From Microbacterium luteolum (GTDB lineage Bacteria > Actinomycetota > Actinomycetes > Actinomycetales > Microbacteriaceae), in the NCBI RefSeq assembly GCF_039533965.1, contig NZ_BAAAUN010000001.1, positions 1,276,950-1,340,949 on the forward strand: DNA of 64,000 nt, in the 5' to 3' direction. Numbering within the stretch: the stretch's first letter is position 1; the number at the start of each line of letters is the position of its first letter. This document shows, piece after piece, positions 44,557-52,199 of this stretch. Position numbers and translations under genes: made by a program. A model generated the notes under the pieces. It ran no database searches, had not been told where the DNA came from, and worked only from the letters and a program-made list of their open reading frames with translations.

Positions 44557-45279
44557 ATGACCTTCGCCGCGCTCCAGCCCCTCGCCGACCGTGCCGCCCT
44601 GTTCACCGCGCTCCGCCAGGACGCTCTCGCCGCCGCGGCCGACGCGCTGGGTGAGCATCGCTGGGACGCCGACATGGCAGCCGGCACCATCACCTTCACG
44701 GCGAACGCCGACCCGTCTCGTCAGCTCGTCACTCGGGCGCACCTGATCGCGACGATCGCTCCGGGACCCCGGTCGATGCTGTGGGCCTGGGCCCACCCGC
44801 AGGGAGATGCCCAGGGCGTCGCGGCTCAGCTGCGCGCGTACGGCGCGGAGCACGGCATCGCGGACCTCACGGCCCCCGAGGTCGCCTTCCCGGCCGACGC
44901 CGCCGCGGACGAGGAATGGATCGCCCAGGCCGCTCACGTGGTCGGCGGGGTCGCGGTGGAGCTCACCGGTCGCTCGCCCTACTACTCCGCGCCGGTGGGC
45001 GGCGGCACCCGCGCCGTGTTCGTCCTCGACGCCCCGCTCCCCGCCCTCACGGTGTCGGACGCCGTCATCGCCCTCCCCCGCATCCTCTCCGGTCTTGCTC
45101 TCACCGACGCCCGCACGGCCGTCTGGGATCTCGCCCGTCTCGCCGGCTGGACCCTCACCTGGACGGATGAGGCGTTCTCCGGAGCCTCGGTCGTCGACGC
45201 CTCGGGCTCGGCGACGTTCCGCTTCGACGAGCAGGCGCGGATCAGCGGGATCGAAGGGTCACTCGCCGGACACGCCTGA
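44557..45279 (+). CDS. Hypothetical protein, DUF6882-like
   Basis: A 240-aa soluble protein. The layout, with an N-terminal helix rich in Ala, then WDADMAAGTITFTANADPSR, then MLWAWAHPQGDAQGVAAQLR, recalls the DUF6882 family, whose function is unknown. There is no signal peptide, membrane helix or catalytic motif. It stands alone between the MFS gene and a membrane protein, with no clear ribosome site before the ATG. Family call is from pattern memory only. Confidence 0.75.
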   Translation: MTFAALQPLADRAALFTALRQDALAAAADALGEHRWDADMAAGTITFTANADPSRQLVTRAHLIATIAPGPRSMLWAWAHPQGDAQGVAAQLRAYGAEHGIADLTAPEVAFPADAAADEEWIAQAAHVVGGVAVELTGRSPYYSAPVGGGTRAVFVLDAPLPALTVSDAVIALPRILSGLALTDARTAVWDLARLAGWTLTWTDEAFSGASVVDASGSATFRFDEQARISGIEGSLAGHA

Positions 45280-45333
45280 TCCGACGCGGGCGCGGCACCT
45301 GCGGGATCCGGTGCGGTGTGGGACTCTGGTCGC

Positions 45334-45894
45334 ATGAAGAACGGAATCGTCCGGTTCGTGTCGCTGTACGTGTTCAACGTCGCGGTCCTGCTGCTGATCG
45401 GCCTGCTGCTGCGCGGCGTCTCCGTCGGGTGGAACGCCCTCTGGGCCGCCATCATCCTCACGCTCGCGGCGCTCTTCGTGAAGCCGCTGCTGCGGAGCGT
45501 GTTCCGGCGATCGGCCGCGAAGTCGGCGGCCGATCGCACGAAGACGGGTGAGAAGGTCGTCCAGTACGTCCTGGTGTACATCGTCGAGCTGATCGTGTGG
45601 GTTCTCACGGTGTGGCTGAGCGGCGTACGCTCCACGAGCTTCTGGGGCTACGTCATCCCGCCGCTGATCCTGCTGCTCGGCTGGGTCGTCTACGATCAGA
45701 TCGACGACAAGCTCCACGCCAAGGCCGGCGAGATCTACGACGTCGTCCAGGCGCGCGTCAAGGGCGGCGGTCCGAGGCCGACGGCATCCGCTTCTGCGCC
45801 CGAGCGCGAGACCCCCGAGACCGCGGCCGCGCGCGACGAGCTCACAGACGGCCTGACTCCCGAGCAGCGCCGGATGCTCGACGAACTCGGCTGA
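45334..45894 (+). CDS. Small integral membrane protein, unknown function
   Basis: A 186-aa protein with three or four transmembrane helices (FVSLYVFNVAVLLLIGLLLR, LWAAIILTLAALFVKPLL, VVQYVLVYIVELIVWVLTVW, IPPLILLLGWVVYDQI) and a hydrophilic C-terminus. The tail LTDGLTPEQRRMLDELG resembles a short interaction helix. I do not recognise the family. ATG 45334 is preferred over a GTG 18 nt upstream because the protein then opens with a positively charged residue run before helix 1. Its stop lies 4 bp from the stop of the convergent folD. Confidence 0.78.
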   Translation: MKNGIVRFVSLYVFNVAVLLLIGLLLRGVSVGWNALWAAIILTLAALFVKPLLRSVFRRSAAKSAADRTKTGEKVVQYVLVYIVELIVWVLTVWLSGVRSTSFWGYVIPPLILLLGWVVYDQIDDKLHAKAGEIYDVVQARVKGGGPRPTASASAPERETPETAAARDELTDGLTPEQRRMLDELG

Positions 45895-45898
45895 CCCG

Positions 45899-46777
45899 TC
45901 AGGCGAGCCGCTCTGCGGCCTCGACCACGTTGGTCATGAGCAGGGCGACCGTCATCGGCCCGACACCACCCGGGTTCGGCGACAGGTAGCCGGCGATCTC
46001 GGCCACGTCGGGGTGCACGTCGCCGAAGACCAGGCTCTTGCCGGTCTCCGCATCGCTCTCCCGCGTGACGCCGACATCGAGCACAGCGGCGCCTGGCTTG
46101 ACGTCCTCGGCGCGGATGAGGTGCTTGACCCCGGCCGCCGCGACGATGACGTCGGCCTTGCGGAGGTAGCGCGGCATATCGATGGTTCCGGTGTGCGTGA
46201 GCGTGACCGTGGCGTTGAGGTCACGACGCGTCAGCAGCAACCCGATCGAGCGTCCGATCGTGACACCGCGTCCGACGACGACCACGTGCTTGCCCTTGAG
46301 GTCGTAGTCGTTGCGCAGCAGCAGCTCGATCACGCCTCGCGGCGTGCACGGCAGCGGGGTGTGGATCGGCGCGTTCACGTTCAGCACGAGCCGCCCGAGG
46401 TTGGTCGGGTGCAGCCCGTCGGCATCCTTCGCGGGGTCGATGCGCTCGAGGATCGCATCCGTGTCGATGTGCTTCGGCAGCGGCAGCTGGACGATGTAGC
46501 CGTGGCACGCCGGGTCGGCGTTGAGCTCGTCGATCAGCGCCTCGACGTCGGCCTGTGTGGCGTCGGCGGGCAGCTCGCGCTGGATCGAGTTCATCCCGAT
46601 CGCCTCGGACTGCCGGTGCTTCATGCCCACGTAGAGCTGCGAGGCCGGGTCGGCGCCGACGAGCACCGTGGCGATGCCGGGCGTGATCCCCTTCGCCTTC
46701 AGCGCGGCGACACGCTCGGTCAGCTCGGCACGGATCTCGGCGGCCGCCGCCTTGCCGTCGAGGACGACAGCGGTCAC
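45899..46777 (-). CDS. folD: FolD, methylene-THF dehydrogenase/cyclohydrolase
   Basis: A 292-aa bifunctional enzyme interconverting 5,10-methylene- and 10-formyl-tetrahydrofolate with NADP. Catalytic Tyr49 and Lys53 lie in [17 protein letters not shown], the dinucleotide loop is [20 protein letters not shown], and the C-terminal signature is [22 protein letters not shown] start in a GTGA overlap with the glyA stop, so the two folate genes are coupled and share the ZTP riboswitch upstream. Confidence 0.96.
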   Translation of the reverse strand: MTAVVLDGKAAAAEIRAELTERVAALKAKGITPGIATVLVGADPASQLYVGMKHRQSEAIGMNSIQRELPADATQADVEALIDELNADPACHGYIVQLPLPKHIDTDAILERIDPAKDADGLHPTNLGRLVLNVNAPIHTPLPCTPRGVIELLLRNDYDLKGKHVVVVGRGVTIGRSIGLLLTRRDLNATVTLTHTGTIDMPRYLRKADVIVAAAGVKHLIRAEDVKPGAAVLDVGVTRESDAETGKSLVFGDVHPDVAEIAGYLSPNPGGVGPMTVALLMTNVVEAAERLA

Positions 46778-48048
46778 TGCTGCAGGTCCGGGTAGAGCGG
46801 GAAGCCGGCGGCGAGCGCGTCGACCCGTACACGGAGCGCCTCTACATCGGCACCGGGGATCAACGCCAGCGCGATGATGTCGGCGACCTCGGTGAACTCG
46901 GCGTCGCCGAAGCCGCGGGTGGCGAGCGCGGGCGTGCCGATGCGCAGCCCCGAGGTCACCATCGGCGGACGCGGGTCGTTCGGCACCGCGTTGCGGTTGA
47001 CCGTGATGCGGATGTCGTGCAGCAGGTCTTCGGCCTGCTTGCCGTCGATCTCGGCGTCGCGCAGGTCGACCAGCACCAGGTGCACGTCGGTGCCGCCCGA
47101 GCGCACGCCGATGCCGGCATCCTTCACGTCCTGCTGCGAGAGGCGCTCCGCGAGGAGCGCGGCGCCGCGCAGGGTGCGCTCCTGGCGCTCGGCGAACTCG
47201 GGCGTCGCCGCGAGCTTGAACGCGGTCGCCTTGGCGGCGATCACGTGCATGAGCGGTCCGCCCTGCTGGCCGGGGAACACGGCGGTGTTGATCTTCTTCG
47301 CGATGTCGGCGTCGTTCGTCAGGATGAAGCCCGAGCGCGGGCCGCCGATGGTCTTGTGCACGGTCGACGAGACGACGTGCGCGTGCGGCACCGGGTTCGG
47401 GTGCAGGCCCGCGGCCACGAGCCCGGCGAAGTGCGCCATGTCGACCCAGAGCAGAGCTCCGACCTCATCAGCGATCGCGCGGAAGGCGGCGAAGTCGAGC
47501 GTGCGGGGGTAGGCGGACCAGCCGGCGATGATGACCTTCGGCTTGTGCTCGATCGCGAGACGACGGACCTCGTCCATGTCGATGATCGAGGTCTCGGGGT
47601 CGACACCATAGGCGACGATGTCGTAGAGACGGCCGGAGAAGTTGATCTTCATGCCGTGCGTGAGGTGGCCGCCCTGGTCGAGGGAGAGGCCGAGCAGCGT
47701 GTCGCCGGGGCGGGCGATCGCGTGCAGCACCGCCGCATTGGCCGAAGCGCCGGAGTGTGGCTGTACGTTCGCGAACTCCGAGCCGAACAGGCTCTTGGCC
47801 CGCTCGATCGCCAGCGACTCGGCGACGTCGACCTCTTCGCAGCCACCGTAGTAGCGGCGACCGGGGTAGCCCTCGGCGTACTTGTTCGTGAGCACGGAAC
47901 CCTGGGACTGCAGCACCGACACGGGAACGAAGTTCTCCGAGGCGATCATCTCGAGGAACGTCTGCTGACGCTTCAGCTCACGGTCGAGGACCTGAGCGAT
48001 CTCGGGATCGACCTCGGAAAGCGGGGCGTTGAAGTAACGGTCGGTCAT
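46774..48048 (-). CDS. glyA: GlyA, serine hydroxymethyltransferase
   Basis: A 424-aa PLP enzyme converting serine and THF to glycine and methylene-THF. The PLP lysine is K232 in [38 protein letters not shown] and [20 protein letters not shown] are further signatures. ATG 48048 has GAGGAG upstream; the longer open frame runs through a riboswitch and is not translated. Operon glyA-folD. Control is expected at translation or Rho level, since no U-rich terminator follows the aptamer. Confidence 0.96.
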   Translation of the reverse strand: MTDRYFNAPLSEVDPEIAQVLDRELKRQQTFLEMIASENFVPVSVLQSQGSVLTNKYAEGYPGRRYYGGCEEVDVAESLAIERAKSLFGSEFANVQPHSGASANAAVLHAIARPGDTLLGLSLDQGGHLTHGMKINFSGRLYDIVAYGVDPETSIIDMDEVRRLAIEHKPKVIIAGWSAYPRTLDFAAFRAIADEVGALLWVDMAHFAGLVAAGLHPNPVPHAHVVSSTVHKTIGGPRSGFILTNDADIAKKINTAVFPGQQGGPLMHVIAAKATAFKLAATPEFAERQERTLRGAALLAERLSQQDVKDAGIGVRSGGTDVHLVLVDLRDAEIDGKQAEDLLHDIRITVNRNAVPNDPRPPMVTSGLRIGTPALATRGFGDAEFTEVADIIALALIPGADVEALRVRVDALAAGFPLYPDLQQ

Positions 48049-48092
48049 GATGACATGCTCCTCTGACAACGGATTCGAAAGGGTGTACCGAT

Positions 48093-48167
48093 CGGCCCAG
48101 GCGCGCGGTCGAATTCCGTGGTCAGTCGCTCCCCGGTGGTAGTCCACCCAGACGCCAGTTGCGACGG
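48093..48167 (-). ncRNA. ZTP (pfl) riboswitch upstream of glyA-folD
   Basis: On the minus strand GTCGCAACTGGCG, then GGTGG-ACT-ACCACC, then GGGGAGCGAC form the first half: GTCGC pairs with GCGAC around the GGTGG/ACCACC hairpin. About 20 nt later CGCGCCTGGGC supplies the conserved second half. This matches the consensus of the pfl motif that binds ZTP/ZMP, a sign of 10-formyl-THF shortage, and that is known upstream of glyA and folD in actinobacteria. About 45 nt separate it from the start codon. Confidence 0.9.
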
Positions 48168-48222
48168 TTACGAGCATAGCGGATCGGCGCTGCCCGCTGC
48201 GTCCCGCGACGACGCCGCGATC

Positions 48223-48624
48223 TCATCCGATCGCTACCACGTGGACGTCGGCATGGGTGCCCGGGACCGTGGCGAGTTTGCGGTCGGTGGTCAGCACCCT
48301 GGCTTCGAGCACCTCCCCCAGCACCAGGTACGCCGCGCCGTAGGCGGTGGCATTCATGGCGAGGTCGGCGACCCGCGAGAGGAGCGGCGACACCGGAAAC
48401 AGCACCAGCTCCATCCGCTGGAGCAGCGCGAGCTGACCACGAAACTCGTCATCGGTCGTCAGACGGGCGAGACGCAGCCCGCGCAGCGCGTTCGCGACTT
48501 CCGTCGGGCCATGCGCGGGCATCGCCCAGTCACCATCACCCATCATGACCTCACGCACCTGCTGTCCCCGAGCGCCGACGTCGGTGATCGCCTCGACCAC
48601 GGCCGATGCGTCGAGAACGATCAC
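48223..48624 (-). CDS. vapC: VapC-type PIN-domain toxin
   Basis: A 133-aa PIN ribonuclease. Acidic residues of the active site are visible in MIVLDASAVVEAITD (first Asp and Glu), in GPTEVANALRGLRLARLTTD (Glu) and in AYGAAYLVLGEVLEARVLTTDRKLA, where the usual second Asp appears replaced by Gly or Glu positions while the later TTDRKLA Asp is kept. GTG start in a GTGA overlap with the antitoxin. Substrate RNA unknown. Confidence 0.88.
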   Translation of the reverse strand: MIVLDASAVVEAITDVGARGQQVREVMMGDGDWAMPAHGPTEVANALRGLRLARLTTDDEFRGQLALLQRMELVLFPVSPLLSRVADLAMNATAYGAAYLVLGEVLEARVLTTDRKLATVPGTHADVHVVAIG

Positions 48625-48896
48625 GAATCGGCCGGCTTGCCCAGCGCGTCCATGATGCGTTCGTCACGTCCGTCCCGACCTTCGCGGATCAGCTCCGCGA
48701 TGCGGTCGGAAGACATCTCTCCGGAGACCGGAATCGGCGCCATCTCACGCAGGAATTCACGGTTTCGCGACTTCCTCGCCTCGACTTCCAGGACTTCGCG
48801 GAGGAACACCTGCAGGGATTGCCCCCGCTCGCGCGCCGCCCGCATCAGATCGTCTCTGATCGCTCCCGGCACGTCGCGCACTTGAATCGCCACCAT
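48621..48896 (-). CDS. vapB: FitA/VapB-type ribbon-helix-helix antitoxin
   Basis: A 91-aa antitoxin. The N-terminal RHH is MVAIQVRDVPGAIRDDLMRA with RGQSLQVFLREVLEVEARKS, the FitA pattern; the acidic C-terminus wraps the toxin. ATG 48896 is chosen because TACCCT lies 7 nt upstream, a leaderless layout, and because residues added by earlier ATGs would be encoded by the operator palindrome. Translational overlap with vapC. Confidence 0.85.
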   Translation of the reverse strand: MVAIQVRDVPGAIRDDLMRAARERGQSLQVFLREVLEVEARKSRNREFLREMAPIPVSGEMSSDRIAELIREGRDGRDERIMDALGKPADS

Positions 48897-48903
48897 GGAA
48901 TGG

Positions 48904-48927
48904 AGGGTAGCATGCACATCTGCATGC
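48904..48927 (-). promoter_or_regulatory. Promoter and operator of the vapBC pair
   Basis: GCATGCA-CATC-TGCATGC (48910-48927) has 7-bp arms and a 4-nt spacer. It abuts a TACCCT -10 hexamer (48904-48909 on the minus strand), 7 nt before the antitoxin start. This is the usual place for autorepression by an RHH antitoxin. Confidence 0.6.
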
Positions 48928-49051
48928 ATGGTCTTCGCGGTCAGCATGGGACGACGGTAACGAGGGAGAACCCACCGCCGCAGAGATTGTCCACAGAATC
49001 GATTCGACTTCCACCATTCCGCTGGACGGTGCGGCCGGGTAGGTTTTGTTC

Positions 49052-50563
49052 ATGGTCTTTACCCATTCCCTTCCGCTCGTGCCAGCACCCGTGTCCGCCA
49101 CCGCAGGAGAAGGACGGATGCCGATCACCGTGACGACGCGCGTGCTCGGCTCCTCCCCCGCCGCGACGCAGCTGATCGAGGCGGTCGAGCGACGCAGCGG
49201 CATCCGCCTCTCCCGCGCCGACGCGTCTCCGGCCGACATCGAGCTCCGCGTCGACCCGGCCGTGGCCGCCGCCGAGGGCTACACGCTCGCCGTCGGCGAT
49301 CGGGCGGTCGTGGTCGGCGCCGACGAGGCCGGGCTCTTCTACGGCGTGCAGACGCTGCTGCAGCTGCTCCGCGAGGACGAGAGCGGCTGGGGCGTCCTGC
49401 GCGCCGAGGTACAGGATGCTCCGCGGTTCAGTCGCAGGGGCGTCATGCTCGACGTCGCGCGGCACTTCTTCGACGTGGCCGAGGTGAAGAAGTTCATCGA
49501 CAGCACGAGTGCTCTCAAGTTCAACCACCTGCACCTGCACCTGAGCGACGACCAGGGCTGGCGCATCCACATCGACTCCTGGCCGCTCCTCACCGAGCTC
49601 TCGTCCAGCACGTCGGTCGACGGCCACCTCGGCGGTTTCTACACGAAGGACGACTACCGCGAGATCGTCTCGTATGCGGCCGAGCGGCACATGATCGTGA
49701 TCCCGGAGATCGATCTGCCCGGTCACACGCACGCGATCGGCGTCGCGTACCCCGATCTCGTCGAAGCGCCGGTACTGAACGACGGTCTCGTCTCGGAGTC
49801 CGCCCGCCTGGGGCAGCCGCTGCCCGTCGCCGGCGAGATCTACCTGGGCTGGGGCGTCGGCCACTCCAGCGTGCGCATCCACGAGGAGCGCACCTACGAG
49901 TTCGTCCGCGACGTCGTGCGCGAGCTCGCCGAGCTCACGCCGGGTCCGTACATTCATGTGGGCGGAGACGAATCGCTCGGCACCCCTCAGGCGGACTTCG
50001 ACCTCTTCGCCGAGCGGGTCACGGCCATCGTGTTCGAGGAGGGCAAGACGCCCGTCGCCTGGCACGAGATGGGCTCCGCCGCCGAGATTGCCGAGGGGAC
50101 CATCGGCCAGTACTGGGGCAAGACGACGCCGGAGGGCACGCACGCCGAGGAAGCAGTGCACTTCGTGGAGCGCGGCGGGGCGCTGATCATGTCCGCCGCT
50201 GATGTCACCTACCTCGACATGAAGTACTCGGAGGACTTTCCGCTCGGACTGACGTGGGCGGCGATCATCGACGTCCGTTCCGCGTACGAGTGGGAGCCGA
50301 CCGCGGTCCTCGATGTTCCGGATGCCGCCATTCTCGGGATCGAGGCTCCGCTCTGGTCCGAGACCACGCGCACGCTGAGCGACGTCGAGAAGCTCGTCTT
50401 CCCGCGCGCCGCAGCACAGGCGGAGGTCGCGTGGTCGCCGAAGGAGGCACCCGACCGCGTCTGGGCGTCGTTCCGCGAGCGGCTCGGCTCGCTCGCCCCG
50501 CTGTGGAAGGCTGAGGGGGTCGATTTCCACCCCGCAGACGAGATCCCCTGGAGCGAACGTTGA
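49052..50563 (+). CDS. GH20 beta-N-acetylhexosaminidase (cytoplasmic)
   Basis: A 503-aa glycoside hydrolase: GH20b domain (25-120), then the TIM barrel with MLDVARHFFDVAEVKKFID, HLHLHLSDDQGWRIHIDSWP, PEIDLPGHTHAIGVAYP and the catalytic Asp306-Glu307 in YIHVGGDESLG. It releases terminal GlcNAc/GalNAc by substrate-assisted catalysis. No signal peptide is present, so it works on imported oligosaccharides. A leaderless-type TAGGTT lies 6 nt before ATG 49052; a TTG two codons earlier is possible. Its stop overlaps the nagA TTG start, giving a two-gene catabolic operon. Confidence 0.93.
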   Translation: MVFTHSLPLVPAPVSATAGEGRMPITVTTRVLGSSPAATQLIEAVERRSGIRLSRADASPADIELRVDPAVAAAEGYTLAVGDRAVVVGADEAGLFYGVQTLLQLLREDESGWGVLRAEVQDAPRFSRRGVMLDVARHFFDVAEVKKFIDSTSALKFNHLHLHLSDDQGWRIHIDSWPLLTELSSSTSVDGHLGGFYTKDDYREIVSYAAERHMIVIPEIDLPGHTHAIGVAYPDLVEAPVLNDGLVSESARLGQPLPVAGEIYLGWGVGHSSVRIHEERTYEFVRDVVRELAELTPGPYIHVGGDESLGTPQADFDLFAERVTAIVFEEGKTPVAWHEMGSAAEIAEGTIGQYWGKTTPEGTHAEEAVHFVERGGALIMSAADVTYLDMKYSEDFPLGLTWAAIIDVRSAYEWEPTAVLDVPDAAILGIEAPLWSETTRTLSDVEKLVFPRAAAQAEVAWSPKEAPDRVWASFRERLGSLAPLWKAEGVDFHPADEIPWSER

Positions 50564-51735
50564 GCATCCACTCCTCCGCGACCGGTTCGCTGGTCATCCA
50601 CTCCGCCCGCATCATCGACCGGGGCGAGGTCGTCGAGGACGGCTGGGTCCGCTTCGTCGACGGCGCCGTGGTCGCCCGCGGGACGGGCACGACCTGGGAG
50701 CCAGCGGACGAGGCGTTCGACGCCGCCGAGCTCGCCGGCCGCGGTGCCGTGCTGACCCCCGGCTTCATCGACATCCACGGGCACGGAGGAGCGGGATCCG
50801 CGTTCGACGACGGCGTGGAGGCGATCCGCACCGGGCGCGCCCTGCACCGCGCGCACGGGACGACCCGTGCGGTGATCTCGCTGGTGACAGCACCGCTGGA
50901 CGAGCTCGGCCGCAGCGTCGCCGCGATCGCCGATCTCATGGAGACGGATGCCGACATCCTCGGCACACACCTGGAAGGGCCGTTCCTCGATCCCGCGCAT
51001 CACGGCGCCCATGAGCCCTCGCTGCTCAGGGCACCCACGGCGGCCGATGTCGCCCGCCTCCTCGAGGCGGGTCGCGGCACCGTCCGTCAGGTCACGATCG
51101 CGCCCGAGCTGCCCGGCGGCCTCGATGCGATCCGTCAGATCGCCGCCGCAGGAGCGGCGGCGGCCGTCGGCCACACGAGCGCGGACGCGGCGATGGCGGT
51201 CGCCGCCTTCGAAGCGGGGGCGTCGATCCTCACGCATGCGTTCAACGCGATGCCGGGCATCCACCACCGCGCGCCCGGTCCGGTTCTCGCCGCAGCGGCG
51301 GATCATCGCGTGACCCTCGAGGCGATCGCCGACAACGTGCACCTCGATCCCCACGTGATCAAGCTGATCTTCGACTCCGCGCCGGGACGCGTGGCACTCA
51401 TCACCGACGCGATGGCCGCAGCGGGCAGCGCCGACGGGCACTACGACCTCGGCGCCGTGAGCGTCACGGTCGAGGACGGCGTGGCCCGCGCCGACGACAC
51501 CGGCTCGATCGCCGGGTCGACCCTGACGCAGGACGTGGCGCTGCGCCGGGCAGTCGATGCAGGCGCGACACTGACCGAGGCCGTGCGGGCCCTCACCGAG
51601 ACGCCGGCGCGGGCAATCGGCCGCGATTCTGCGCTCGGCAGCCTGCGCGAAGGCATGACGGCGGATGCCGTGCTTCTGGATGCAGAACTGCACGTCGCGC
51701 GCGTATGGGTGGGATCACGGCTGCTCGCAGGATGA
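50560..51735 (+). CDS. nagA: NagA, N-acetylglucosamine-6-phosphate deacetylase
   Basis: A 391-aa amidohydrolase that converts GlcNAc-6-P to GlcN-6-P and acetate. Landmarks are PGFIDIHGHGGAGSAFDDG, the metal Glu in ILGTHLEGPFLDPAHHGAHE, metal His residues in AAVGHTSADAAMAV and ILTHAFNAMPGIHHR, and catalytic Asp in ALITDAMAAAGSADGHYDLG. It starts with TTG in a TTGA overlap with the GH20 gene. Its product feeds NagB, encoded 5 kb away on the other strand. Confidence 0.94.
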   Translation: MSIHSSATGSLVIHSARIIDRGEVVEDGWVRFVDGAVVARGTGTTWEPADEAFDAAELAGRGAVLTPGFIDIHGHGGAGSAFDDGVEAIRTGRALHRAHGTTRAVISLVTAPLDELGRSVAAIADLMETDADILGTHLEGPFLDPAHHGAHEPSLLRAPTAADVARLLEAGRGTVRQVTIAPELPGGLDAIRQIAAAGAAAAVGHTSADAAMAVAAFEAGASILTHAFNAMPGIHHRAPGPVLAAAADHRVTLEAIADNVHLDPHVIKLIFDSAPGRVALITDAMAAAGSADGHYDLGAVSVTVEDGVARADDTGSIAGSTLTQDVALRRAVDAGATLTEAVRALTETPARAIGRDSALGSLREGMTADAVLLDAELHVARVWVGSRLLAG

Positions 51736-52199
51736 GAGCCGCGCATCGCGCGACGACGCGCAGCTCTGCGCTCTCCGGTCGTTCGTGAAGTGGGGCGGGA
51801 GGCCGCCTATCCCCAGATCGGCGGCCTCATCCCCTCACAGAGAGGGGGGCCGAGAACTCCTCCCCCGAGGCTCTCGACCCACCCAGCCGGTGCAGTTGCC
51901 CCTCGCACCAGCGCCTGAACTCCGCCCCCCGGTGGAATTCGTACGGCTATCTCTATGGGATGAGACGACGCGGACGCCGATTCATTACGCGACTTCTCAG
52001 ATTTTCCTCGAATCTTTTCTCGACGATCTCAGGAAATTGATCCAGACCTGGGTTTTATCACATCAAAGAATCTGCCGGTGAGATCTCGCCGAGGGGTGGC
52101 CAAGCTGGGAGATCCGGGAGAGAATGGAAAGACGCGTGATGAGATCCTCTCTCGCGCGTCTCTTCCTGTGGAGGCGTTCCTGCGCCCCAGGAGCGATGG
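51736..52199. other. 464-bp intergenic region with tandem hairpins and a long AT-richer leader
   Basis: After nagA, GAGGCCGCC/GGCGGCCTC (51799-51807 with 51820-51828) and CCCCTC/GAGGGG (51831-51836 with 51842-51847) form two adjacent stems, a probable terminator. The stretch from about 51960 to 52075 is clearly richer in A/T than its surroundings and probably holds the sigma-gene promoter. I find no credible gene here: the frames across it lack coding bias. AGGAG (52189-52193) is the ribosome site of the next gene. Confidence 0.6.

Noticed and set aside
51665..52081. Open frame spanning the nagA end and the intergenic region
   Set aside because: It overlaps nagA in another frame, continues through the terminator hairpins and has no coding bias or ribosome site.
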